NCBI RefSeq assembly: GCF_028285565.1 | Contig: NZ_JANQOY010000012.1 | Location: forward strand, 1-64,000 | Reading direction: 5' to 3' | DNA from: Acaryochloris sp. IP29b_bin.148 | GTDB taxonomy: Bacteria > Cyanobacteriota > Cyanobacteriia > Thermosynechococcales > Thermosynechococcaceae | DNA length: 64,000 bases | Shown here: one piece after another, positions 53,310 to 62,130 of the stretch | How the letters are laid out: every line of letters begins with the position of its first letter | Numbering within the stretch: position 1 is the first letter of the stretch | Program-made: the position numbers and the translations under genes | The notes under the pieces: model-generated | Databases searched by the model: none | Told to the model about the DNA's origin: nothing | Seen by the model: only the letters and a program-made list of their open reading frames with translations

Positions 53310-53648
53310 ATGGCGAAGGCTAATAACCGAATTCGAGGTACTATCCCTAAGGTTGAGCGAGCGGCTCGCCAACTTCGTCACCATCTAACTGAAGCAGAAG
53401 CATTGTTATGGAAGGCCTTGCGCAATCGTCAGCTCAAGGGGCTTCGCTGGCGACGACAACATCCTATTGGCCACTTTATCGTCGATTTTTATTGTCCGTC
53501 CTGCCGGTTGGTGGTAGAGGTTGATGGCGAAATTCATCAGCAGCAACAGGACTATGATTTGGCTAGAACAGAGCATTTGGAGAAGTATGAGCTTACCGTA
53601 CTCCACTTTAAGAATGCTGCAGTGGAAACCAGTCTTCAAGAGGTTTGA
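53310..53648 (+). pseudogene. DUF559 (Vsr-like endonuclease-fold) protein, stop codon before the usual end
   Basis: The 112-residue product has the DUF559 core: LRHHLTEAEALLWKALRNRQLKGLRWRRQHPIGHFIVDFYCPSCRLVVEVDGEIH (about 22-76), including the Asp/Glu-x-Asp catalytic-type residues of the restriction-endonuclease fold. The C-terminus stops at …VETSLQEV with TGA at 53646-53648. The next codons in the same frame read AAICHYISSQG to a second stop at 53682-53684, which matches the expected ending of the family (…EVL.AI..YI). A TTA/TTG to TGA change therefore seems to have removed the last helix. It may be functional but shortened, or a young pseudogene. Confidence 0.65.
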
Positions 53649-53704
53649 GCGGCGATTTGTCACTATATATCAAGTCAAGGGTGATGAGTGGTGCAGGATA
53701 TTTT

Positions 53705-53819
53705 GGCCCTCACCCCCCGGCCCCCTCTCCCAACCTTGGGCGAGGGGGAGCAATGCAGCATGTTTGTGATTTCTTGCTCCCCTCTCCCAAATCTGGGAGA
53801 GGGGCTGGGGGTGAGGGCC
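53705..53819. repeat. 115-base interspersed inverted repeat with self-complementary arms
   Basis: The left arm (53705-53753) and right arm (53774-53819) are imperfect inverted copies bounded by GGCCCTCACCCCC and its complement. Each arm is itself a hairpin built on CCCCTCTCCCA…TGGGAGAGGGG. The whole could fold as a long stem or as two adjacent hairpins. It resembles the CCCTCACCCCCAGCCCCTCTCC family of cyanobacterial repeats. It lies between two convergent genes and may act as a terminator. Confidence 0.85.
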
Positions 53820-53824
53820 ATGGC

Positions 53825-54697
53825 TTACGCAGCTGCTTGCATTTCGGCAATACAATCCTGAAGCCGCTGAGGCATTTCATCCAAACTGGCATGATATCGA
53901 CGTCCATGCCCCGGCAAAATCCATTCAAAGTTGTAATTGAGGAGTTTGCGCATCGATTGAATTTGTTCATCCCAGGAGTGCCAACAATAGCGCCGAAAAC
54001 CCACTAGGCGCTTAGCCCCTGCCGACCAAGCCAAATGGTCTCCTGTAAATAGAAAGTTTTTATGCAGTAATACCGTATGGCCTTTGCTATGACCCGGTAC
54101 GGGAATAATTAGCAGGTCTGGAGCCAAAGGATAAGGTTCAGTTCCTTCAATCTGTAATTCCACATCTTGGGTTCCGGTGGATATGTCGTCTTGGTGCAAG
54201 ATCCGCGTACAGCCAAAATGGGATTGGAACTGGGCATGGTCGGCCACATCATCCCGATGGGTGAGATACATATACTTGATACCTCCCATCGCTTCTAGCT
54301 GTTTCACCAAGGGCGGTGAAAATCGAGGTGAATCCACTAGAACATTGCCCTGATCCCGTTGAATAAAATAGCTGGTAGCGCCAAAGGATTTTTCAGAATG
54401 GTAGCCACAGTGATAGACATTCTCGGCAATTAAAATGGGTAGGCTTTGGTGGACCTGTCGAATCTCCGTGGGTCTATCTACAGTGCCAATTGAAGCTGTG
54501 GGGCAAGCGAGTAACGCTTGTAAGGCATGCAATCGCGCTTTCTCGTGCGTGGGCTGGGCAAAGACTGCGGACTGACTACCATCCCGATGAAAAATATTGG
54601 GGGCCATCCATCGGCAGGTATCACAGTCAATGCAAGTACTATCAACGTACACATCACCCGTAACGTTTTGCGATCGCCTTTTCTGTATCTGAGCCAT
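53825..54697 (-). CDS. Ferredoxin/metallo-beta-lactamase-fold fusion protein
   Basis: This 290-residue protein begins with a single-cluster ferredoxin domain (about 15-72): CIDCDTC…LLACP supplies four Cys spaced CxxCxxC…CP. A metallo-beta-lactamase fold follows (about 88-285). Metal residues are changed or spread (LTHRDDVADH for the usual HxHxDH, VPGHSKGH, FTGDHLAW, LPGHG), so a two-metal hydrolase site is plausible but non-standard. Fusing an iron-sulfur domain to this fold suggests a redox or sulfur-handling enzyme. It is divergent from the DUF39 gene across 103 bases. Confidence 0.85.
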   Translation of the reverse strand: MAQIQKRRSQNVTGDVYVDSTCIDCDTCRWMAPNIFHRDGSQSAVFAQPTHEKARLHALQALLACPTASIGTVDRPTEIRQVHQSLPILIAENVYHCGYHSEKSFGATSYFIQRDQGNVLVDSPRFSPPLVKQLEAMGGIKYMYLTHRDDVADHAQFQSHFGCTRILHQDDISTGTQDVELQIEGTEPYPLAPDLLIIPVPGHSKGHTVLLHKNFLFTGDHLAWSAGAKRLVGFRRYCWHSWDEQIQSMRKLLNYNFEWILPGHGRRYHASLDEMPQRLQDCIAEMQAAA

Positions 54698-54800
54698 CGT
54701 TAAAACCTCTTGAAACGCCGCCTGCCTTTAGCCTAGCGTGAGTCTCCAATCTTCAGCCGCAGTGATAGGCTGTAACCGTCCGTGACTTCCCCTCTCCCCT

Positions 54801-56000
54801 ATGCGCACGATTGCTGAGATTAACGACAAAATCGAGGCGGGCAAAGCCGTGGTTTGGACGGTAGAAGAACTAAAAGCCAAAGTGGCCGATATAGGGATTG
54901 CCAAAGCTGCCAAAGCTGTTGATGTGATTACCACGGGTACTTTTGAACCGATGGAATCCTCTGGGGCCATTCTTAACTTGGGACATACGGATCCACCGAT
55001 CAAAATTCGCCAATGCTGGTTGGATGGAGTGGCTGCCTACTCAGGATTTGGGGCCGTTGATCTTTACTTAGGGGCTTCCCAAGCCCCGGATCGCAAGCAG
55101 CCCTCCGAGCTATTTGAAACGGAAGATATCCAAATGCAAGGGGGCGGCCATGTGATTGAGGATTTGATTGCTGGGAAAGCGGTGCATCTACGGGCGTTGG
55201 GGCAAATGACTGATTGCTATCCTCGGGCCACCTTGGACACGATGATTACCAAGGAGACTATCAATCAGTTTTATCTGTTTAATCCCCGCAATCTTTACCA
55301 AAACTTTATTGTGGGGGTGAATGGCGGTGATCATCTGCTGTATACCTATTTAGGGCCGTTGCAACCCCGCCTGGGGAATGCCATCTACTCCAATCCGGGG
55401 GCCTTATCGCCCCTTCTCAATGACCCCAAATTACGGCTGATTGGCGTAGGCACTCGCATTTTTTTAGGTGGGGGAGTGGGCTATGTCACTTGGGAAGGCA
55501 CCCAGCATTTTCCACTCCAAAAGCGGTTGCCCAACGAGACTCCCATTGGCCCAGCGGCGACCCTGGCACTGATTGGAGATGCCAAGCAGATGGAGCCGCG
55601 ATGGGTGCGGGGCTGCTATTTCAAGCAGTATGGCCCCTCCTTGATGCTGGGGGTCGGCATTCCTTTACCTGTGATTGATGAAGAAGTCGTCCGCTGCTGT
55701 GCAGTCACGGATGAGGACTTAGTGGCCCCCATTATTGATTTTTCAATTCCCCGTCGCGTACGCCCTACCTTTGGCTTAGTCAGCTATGCCCAACTGAAGT
55801 CTGGAAAAATTAAGGTAGAGAATACTAAAGTTCGGTCTGCCCCCTTAGCCAGTATGGCCCTGGCTCGGCAGGTAGCGCTGGAACTGAAGCAGTGGATTGA
55901 GTTGGGGACCTTTACCTTAACGGAGCCGGTAGCGTCTATTGCGTGCGATCGCACCTTTCTGCCTCAAGATGCCTGGGGGTCCCATATTAGTTTGGATTAA
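54801..56000 (+). CDS. DUF39/homocysteine biosynthesis (HcyBio) family protein
   Basis: This 399-residue protein matches the DUF39 family (INDKIEAGKAVVWTVEELKAKVADIGIAKAAKAVDVITTGTFEPMESSGAILNLGHTDPPIKI). In Methanosarcina the relative MA1821 reductively adds sulfur to aspartate semialdehyde to make homocysteine, working with a ferredoxin-type protein. Cys residues are QCWLDG, DCYPRA, GCYFKQ, RCCAV and IACDRT; a conserved one is expected to carry the sulfur. No second ferredoxin-domain partner is fused here. The nearest iron-sulfur protein is the divergent MBL-ferredoxin. A cyanobacterial role in homocysteine formation is inferred. Confidence 0.82.
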   Translation: MRTIAEINDKIEAGKAVVWTVEELKAKVADIGIAKAAKAVDVITTGTFEPMESSGAILNLGHTDPPIKIRQCWLDGVAAYSGFGAVDLYLGASQAPDRKQPSELFETEDIQMQGGGHVIEDLIAGKAVHLRALGQMTDCYPRATLDTMITKETINQFYLFNPRNLYQNFIVGVNGGDHLLYTYLGPLQPRLGNAIYSNPGALSPLLNDPKLRLIGVGTRIFLGGGVGYVTWEGTQHFPLQKRLPNETPIGPAATLALIGDAKQMEPRWVRGCYFKQYGPSLMLGVGIPLPVIDEEVVRCCAVTDEDLVAPIIDFSIPRRVRPTFGLVSYAQLKSGKIKVENTKVRSAPLASMALARQVALELKQWIELGTFTLTEPVASIACDRTFLPQDAWGSHISLD

Positions 56001-56212
56001 GAATGGCTGGCTCAACCAACCCATATTTTTGTCGCAAAGTTAAAAAAAATAGGGTCATCCACTCACTCTAATTCAGTCAAAAATTAGCATAAACAACATT
56101 GAGTGCTTTGATTTCAGACTAGAAAAACTAACTCAAAGTATCGATAGAAAAGTGTACCTGCCTAAATCATTCAACGGCAGTATTCATCCCATCAGTGCAA
56201 GGGGACGTTAGT

Positions 56213-59200
56213 GTGAGTGAACCTTTAGCTTCGACCGAAACCACAGCAGGGCCTTATTTCCCTAGAGCCCTCTTATCGGTTAGCCGCCAAGAACATTATC
56301 AGCAACCGCTGGGTCTTAATATCTTTTCCAGAAAGAATGATGCGCTGCAAGCAGATAACGTTGATCCCAGTAGTTCTGCTTTCCTCGATCCTAAGTATTG
56401 GCAGCGACATTCCCCCCAGGAATCAGAGGATCAAGGACCGCTGCCCCCGGCATTAAAAGGCCATGTTTTTATCATCGGTACTGCTGCTTCTTTTGACTCT
56501 CATCCGGTCAACAAGTCTGAGAAAATTTATTACCCCAACCAAGAGGGCTGGCAGCATATTTACTCCGGCGATGGCATGATGTACCGTCTAGATTTTCACA
56601 CCTCTCTCCGCCATGCCAAGCATACAGGTGCGGTTTCTGGTCAAAACGCTTATCTCCCGCTCCACAGACCCGGGTGGGCACATTTAGCAACCCGATTGGT
56701 TAAAACCCCTGATTATTATGCTGATGAAGCACTAGAAACAAAGCTCAAATATCAAGCCTGGCCGGACTATACGCAAGTGATGTTTAAAGATGCTGCCCTC
56801 ACCCGTTTATCTTTGAAGTTGGGGGGCCGCAATTATCTCAACACGGCTTGGCTCCCTTTAAAGCCTAAACAAGGAGAGAGTGAGCGTCTGCTCGCAACTT
56901 GGGATGCGGGTCGTCCCTATGAAATTGATCCGTGTTCTTTGGGATTACTAGCGCCAGTTGGTTTGAATAAAGACTGGAAACCCGTTTTTGATATGACCAG
57001 TCTGCCCGATGGCTTCCCGATCTTGTCCCAAGTGTTTCCGATGATTCTGGCCACGGCTCATCCTGTTTATGATCAGCATGAGGATGCAGTCTATCTGGTG
57101 AATGGGACGAAATCCTTGAAGAGTATGCTCCAGATTCCACGACTTATTCCCTATTTTATTCAGGGGTTTTTGCAGTTTCTGGACTTACTGCAGGCAGAAC
57201 ACGAGGCAGAACGCGCTGATGTATCCACCTGGGCGGACCTACTGGCAAAGGCAAAGCAAACCGATCCTCACCCCTCTCTTCTAGACCGTTTATTGGCAGG
57301 TCTCTTAAGGTTGGTGTTGTGGATCGCGCACTGTTTTATTTCTATTTTGAGTGCGTTTGGTATCGGCGGGAAAGATGGGTTATTTCTCTACCGCTGGCGA
57401 GGACAGCAGACCGAAATTCAAGCCTCAGATAAATGGGAAATCGTGGATGAACGGGGGTGGCCCATCCCCATCTTGCAATCGGCCCACCAAATGGCCCTCA
57501 CCAAGGATTACATCATTATCTCCGACTCTAGTTTTAAGTTTGTGGTTGCAGATGTCTTACCCAGTCTGCTTAATCCTCAGGATCTCGCCCAAAATTTACG
57601 TGAGGTTGTCAATCGTGCGGTGAGTGTGAGGAAGTTGGCTACCAGGTTGACTGAGCGATTACCTATACCCACCGCTCGCCCAGCCACGCCCTTGCCTAAC
57701 TTTGAAGAGAAAGTTCCTGAGGGACAAGACATGCCTGAGGGGAAAAAGACCGCTAAGGAGACAGTGAGAAAACAGTTGCAGTTTCTGTTCTCATTCTTAA
57801 ACTATGCTCAATCGCCCTACACTGACATCTATGTGGTTCCCCGTGCGGCCTTAGAGGTCGCTCATCAAGCAGATCCTTATGCCCGAACGTTAGGCTCTCA
57901 TCCCCCTAAAGTCAAGGCCAAGCACTTTAGGTTAAGACCTGAAACCGCCCACTTCTTGGCGAGCTATGACAATCCAGACCACCAAGTTGTGTTGCATGTC
58001 GGCCATATTCAAGGGTCAGATCCCGCGGAATTCGTTAATCAAATTGATCAGGCGGTTTGTAACTACTCTCCAGATACCAACTCCGCTCAACCCTGCTCTG
58101 AGGAGATGAATGACATCTTGCAGGCGCGAGCGGGGGCGCTAGCCAATAGTCTGGCTCCGAATCATCTGGGCCTGTGGACCTTAGATATGAAAACAGGACG
58201 GCAGCAACAAGTGCCGTTAATTGAAGATGATAAATTTCAACTCTTGGCGTTTTTTGCCTTCAATGAGCAAACCTCACACCAGGTAACGGATGTGTACTGG
58301 AATTGTGGGGGGGCTTGGCCGTATCACCATACGATCAATCACCTGGATCTCTATAAACATCAGATTGATCCACAAGTGATGGATCAGCAAATTAACCAGA
58401 TCGCCAAGGACGGTCGCCCTGCCAACTTGCTACGGGTCAGCCAGAATACTGGTGATCCAGGCAAGATCGAGCTAGAAGACTTCTATGCGTTTCCGCCAGG
58501 CTATTATTCTAGTTCGCCTCAATTTATTCCTCAGGACGCGAGCGATCCGTCCGCGACAGAGGGCTACCTGGTTTGTGTGGTGGTTGCCACGGACCACTTT
58601 GAAACCAATCGCCCAGCGCCACACAAGGTGAGTGAGCTGTGGATTTTTGATGCTGCCCAGCTGAGTCAAGGGCCGTTGTATCGTCTTCAGCATCCTGAGC
58701 TCAATGTTGGACCGACGCTGCATACCGCCTGGTTAACCAAACTGGAACCGCCTCCTTCCCGCGTGGATTATGACGTTCAGGAAGACTACAAAGCCGTCCT
58801 AGACCAGGTGGAACCGCCAGAGTTTAGGAAGCGAGTGCACAAGCTTTTTGAGGAAGACGTTTTTCCCCAGGTGATTCACGACAGTTTTGATGCGATTGCT
58901 AAGCAACGGTTCAGAATTAGGATTTTTGACGCCTCGCTGTCAGCGATCGCATTGCAAAACATCCACCATGCTATTGATGGGTATGCGTCAGCCTGCGGGT
59001 ATGGCGATTCTGATCTGATGTGGGATGAACACCATTCACGGTTCAGAGATATCCAGTATCGAATTCTCGAAACCCTGCCCTCGGAGCAACATACTGAGAT
59101 TGCCAATACTGGCGTTGCTGTATATCAACAAAGAAAATCGAATTCGCAAGTCGTACAAGACCCAACATTAAAAGCTTCTTCGGCATCCGTTGCGACCCTT

Positions 59201-59440
59201 TTACAAACCCTGGAAGGGGTGAATAATGCCGTATTACTGTTAGGTCAACTGTTTGTGAGTAAATTTACAGCGCCAGACCAGCCGTCAAAGACGTTTATCA
59301 AGGTTCTTGCATCAGAGTTGCAGGACAAAATTGACGAGACACCTGAGCTTTTGGATAGTGCGCAAGCTATGATTAACTTCCTGTTCAACCGCGCAGAATT
59401 ACCGGATGCAATTGCGGATTCGCTTGCTGACCGAGTCTAA
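56213..59440 (+). CDS. Carotenoid-oxygenase-family protein, very long
   Basis: This protein of about 1,075 residues has the RPE65/carotenoid-cleavage oxygenase layout. YSGDGMMYRLDF recalls the family's GDGM block. Candidate iron ligands (numbered from GTG 56195) are His289 (ATAHPVYDQHED), His431 (SAHQMALTKDY), His601 or 604 (VLHVGHIQGSD) and His843 (GPTLHTAWL), so all four expected His are present. A hydrophobic insertion (about 362-390, AGLLRLVLWIAHCFISILSAFGIGG) and a C-terminal extension of about 230 residues make it roughly twice normal length. GTG 56213 has AGGGG 8 bases upstream. Substrate is unknown; apocarotenoid formation is a guess. Confidence 0.7.
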   Translation: MSEPLASTETTAGPYFPRALLSVSRQEHYQQPLGLNIFSRKNDALQADNVDPSSSAFLDPKYWQRHSPQESEDQGPLPPALKGHVFIIGTAASFDSHPVNKSEKIYYPNQEGWQHIYSGDGMMYRLDFHTSLRHAKHTGAVSGQNAYLPLHRPGWAHLATRLVKTPDYYADEALETKLKYQAWPDYTQVMFKDAALTRLSLKLGGRNYLNTAWLPLKPKQGESERLLATWDAGRPYEIDPCSLGLLAPVGLNKDWKPVFDMTSLPDGFPILSQVFPMILATAHPVYDQHEDAVYLVNGTKSLKSMLQIPRLIPYFIQGFLQFLDLLQAEHEAERADVSTWADLLAKAKQTDPHPSLLDRLLAGLLRLVLWIAHCFISILSAFGIGGKDGLFLYRWRGQQTEIQASDKWEIVDERGWPIPILQSAHQMALTKDYIIISDSSFKFVVADVLPSLLNPQDLAQNLREVVNRAVSVRKLATRLTERLPIPTARPATPLPNFEEKVPEGQDMPEGKKTAKETVRKQLQFLFSFLNYAQSPYTDIYVVPRAALEVAHQADPYARTLGSHPPKVKAKHFRLRPETAHFLASYDNPDHQVVLHVGHIQGSDPAEFVNQIDQAVCNYSPDTNSAQPCSEEMNDILQARAGALANSLAPNHLGLWTLDMKTGRQQQVPLIEDDKFQLLAFFAFNEQTSHQVTDVYWNCGGAWPYHHTINHLDLYKHQIDPQVMDQQINQIAKDGRPANLLRVSQNTGDPGKIELEDFYAFPPGYYSSSPQFIPQDASDPSATEGYLVCVVVATDHFETNRPAPHKVSELWIFDAAQLSQGPLYRLQHPELNVGPTLHTAWLTKLEPPPSRVDYDVQEDYKAVLDQVEPPEFRKRVHKLFEEDVFPQVIHDSFDAIAKQRFRIRIFDASLSAIALQNIHHAIDGYASACGYGDSDLMWDEHHSRFRDIQYRILETLPSEQHTEIANTGVAVYQQRKSNSQVVQDPTLKASSASVATLLQTLEGVNNAVLLLGQLFVSKFTAPDQPSKTFIKVLASELQDKIDETPELLDSAQAMINFLFNRAELPDAIADSLADRV

Positions 59441-59566
59441 CCCAGGTCAGCATGGATTGGGATTGAGTTTAATATTCCAGCCAGGAGAAATGTTTAAAAC
59501 AGTGGGTACCTCATGCTTTTACTTATAGTTTGATAAGCTAAAAAGCAACTTTATTGAAAAGTCCCA

Positions 59567-62107
59567 TTGTTACCGACAACTGCTTTGGTTAGATTGATTG
59601 TTCGAACGTCTCAAAAAACATTATTCGCGTCTGCCTGCATCTTGGGAGGATTACTGCCGTTGACTTCAGCGTCGGCTCAAATCCGTCCAGATGCGACTTT
59701 GCCGAATAATTCGATTGCCCGTCCAGAGGGAACCACCACTCGCATACTAGGTGGAACGCAGGCCGGGTCTAATCTGTTTCATAGTTTTCAACAATTTGAT
59801 CTGCCGACAGGTGCAACGGCTAACTTTGACCAAGCCCCAGATATTACCAATATCTTGGCACGGGTAACAGGGGGGCAGCAGTCGACTTTAGATGGGGTGA
59901 TTCAAGCCAATGGCACGGCCAATTTGTTCTTAATCAATCCCAGTGGCATCTTATTCGGCCCTAATGCCCAACTCAACCTGGGTGGCTCGTTTTTAGCGAC
60001 GACGGCGAATCGCTTTTTATTCCCGGATGGCACGGTTTTTAGTGCCACGCCAGACCCCCAAGCTGCTCCTTTGTTATCTGTTCGCAGACCCGTGGGACTG
60101 GCCTTTGATGCGCAACCCGGCAATATTAGTGTGCGATCGCAACCTGGCCTCGTTGTGCAACCCGGTCAAACCTTAAGCCTACTGGGTGGACAGGTCAACG
60201 TGGAGGGTAACCTGACGGCCCCCGGCGGTCGTATTGAGCTGGGCGCGGTGGGCGCCAATCAGCAGGTTCAGTTCGATCTCTCAGGGACTCGTAGCCAGAT
60301 CACCTATGATACGGCTCAACAGTTTGGTGATATTCGCATCGATAATTTGGCTGTGGTGGATACGAGCGGTATCGGCGGCGGCGATATTGATGTTCAAGGC
60401 AGGCGCGTCACCCTAGCGGAGGGGAGCAGACTCCAGTCTATTACCTTTGGGGATATAGATGGGGGGGCCATTACGGTCAAGGCAACCGACTCTCTCGACC
60501 TATTGGGCAATCGCGTTACGAGTGGTCCCATCGATCCCTTTTTTGCTCGACAGGGCTTTGTGCTCCCCCAGAAAACAAGGATCGTTTCAACAACGAGAGG
60601 AATGGGGCAGGCCAGTGATATTAGGGTGCGTACGGGGACCTTGCGGGTGACGGATGGTGCTGATATTACTGCCGCGACGGATGGCTTAGGTGACGGTGGC
60701 GATCTGTCGATTGATGCGACTCAATCGATTGAGGTAGTCGGGGAAACGATCCTCTTGGACTTTGCTCCCAGCGCAATTCCGTTTACTGAGCCTGTGACGC
60801 GCAATTTTCTGATCGACCAAACGAGCGTCAGCCAAATTAATGCTCGTAGTGCGTTTATTCCCAATAGCGGCGCCAGTGGTGATATCACCATTCAAACGCG
60901 TGATTTAACGCTTCGGAACGGGGCGAGTCTGGCGGCCGGTTCCAATGTGGGTCCAGGGGGATCGATTACCGTTAAGGCAACGGGAACGGTCGAAATTGTC
61001 GGATCGACCCAGAGTGGAGACTCTACCAGTAACTTGGTGACGGCTTCGATTAGTAACAATAATGCCCTGAATACGGTTCTCCAGGCCAACAAGCTGATTC
61101 TGCGAGAGGGGGGCTTAATCTCTGCCAGTACCTTTGGGGCGGGGCAAGGGGGCACGATTAAGATCAATACCACTGAATCTGTGGAGATTTCAGGGGTAAG
61201 TCGATCGGGGCAGATCGAGAGCCAGATTGACTCGGGCACCTTTGGTCCAGGTAATTCCGGTGATATCCAGATCGAAACGGGCACCTTTAAGCTGCAAGAT
61301 GGCGCATCAGTTGAGCTGAGTAGCATTGCCCAAGGCCAGACGGGTTCCTTTAGCTTAAAGGCCAATTCCGTCATTCTAGAGAACCAGGGGCGGATTAGCA
61401 GCAATGCGGTTGCTAGCCCTGCGGGGAATATCAATATCGAGACTCAACGGTTACTCCTAAGCAATGGCAGCAATATTACGACCAATGCTCTGGGGACAGA
61501 AGCAGGCGGCAATATCAGGATTAATGCTGATTTGATCGTGGCGTTGCCGCTAGAGGGAGATAGTAATATCACGGCCAATGCGCTGAATGGGCCAGGGGGA
61601 CAAATTAACATTACGACGCAGGGACTATTTGGGATTGCGGTGCGAGATCGCAACACCCCTCTCAATGACATTACAGCGATTTCACAAAATAATCCCCAAT
61701 TAAATGGTGTGGTTACGCTCAATACCCCCGAAGCGGACCCCAGCCGCAACTTGTCTGAACAGCCTGAGGCTGTGGAACCGCCCCAGGCCGTATCCCGAGG
61801 ATGTCAAGCCAACCGGTTTGCCAATCGGAGTAGCTTTAAACATTCAGGTCGAGGCGGTTTGCCAACGATGCCGAATGAGGATCTCTCATCCTTAGCCCTT
61901 TGGCAGGATTTGCGCGCCACTCGATTGCCAGACCCCCAAGCGCTTAGTGATGCAGAACCGCTGCCTTCAAGGACAATGGAGGAGACTGACACTGAGATCG
62001 TTGAAGCCAAAGGCTGGACCCAGGACACCCAAGGCCGCACGATACTAACAGCGCAACAATACAGCCCCTCGGATCAACAGTCTTGGCAAACCGCATCTGC
62101 TTGTTAG
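59567..62107 (+). CDS. Filamentous haemagglutinin-type secreted exoprotein (two-partner secretion)
   Basis: This 846-residue protein has a signal peptide ending ASA|QI. The TPS secretion domain follows (about 45-165: NLFHSFQQFDLPTGATANFDQAPDITNILARVTGG…NGTANLFLINPSGILFGPNAQLNLGGSFLATTANRF). A right-handed beta-helix of repeated NGASL/GGNI/IETG units continues to about 710. The C-terminus (SRGCQAN…EAKGWTQDTQGRTIL) is typical of cyanobacterial members. It would be exported by a TpsB pore; none is encoded in the window. TTG at 59567 is the only start that keeps the signal peptide. Confidence 0.85.
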   Translation: MLPTTALVRLIVRTSQKTLFASACILGGLLPLTSASAQIRPDATLPNNSIARPEGTTTRILGGTQAGSNLFHSFQQFDLPTGATANFDQAPDITNILARVTGGQQSTLDGVIQANGTANLFLINPSGILFGPNAQLNLGGSFLATTANRFLFPDGTVFSATPDPQAAPLLSVRRPVGLAFDAQPGNISVRSQPGLVVQPGQTLSLLGGQVNVEGNLTAPGGRIELGAVGANQQVQFDLSGTRSQITYDTAQQFGDIRIDNLAVVDTSGIGGGDIDVQGRRVTLAEGSRLQSITFGDIDGGAITVKATDSLDLLGNRVTSGPIDPFFARQGFVLPQKTRIVSTTRGMGQASDIRVRTGTLRVTDGADITAATDGLGDGGDLSIDATQSIEVVGETILLDFAPSAIPFTEPVTRNFLIDQTSVSQINARSAFIPNSGASGDITIQTRDLTLRNGASLAAGSNVGPGGSITVKATGTVEIVGSTQSGDSTSNLVTASISNNNALNTVLQANKLILREGGLISASTFGAGQGGTIKINTTESVEISGVSRSGQIESQIDSGTFGPGNSGDIQIETGTFKLQDGASVELSSIAQGQTGSFSLKANSVILENQGRISSNAVASPAGNINIETQRLLLSNGSNITTNALGTEAGGNIRINADLIVALPLEGDSNITANALNGPGGQINITTQGLFGIAVRDRNTPLNDITAISQNNPQLNGVVTLNTPEADPSRNLSEQPEAVEPPQAVSRGCQANRFANRSSFKHSGRGGLPTMPNEDLSSLALWQDLRATRLPDPQALSDAEPLPSRTMEETDTEIVEAKGWTQDTQGRTILTAQQYSPSDQQSWQTASAC

Positions 62108-62130
62108 AATTCACAAAAGAGGTCCGAGAC

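Noticed and set aside
59567-62107. Complete two-partner secretion locus
   Set aside because: Only the exoprotein is present; the neighbour on either side is not a TpsB-type outer-membrane pore.
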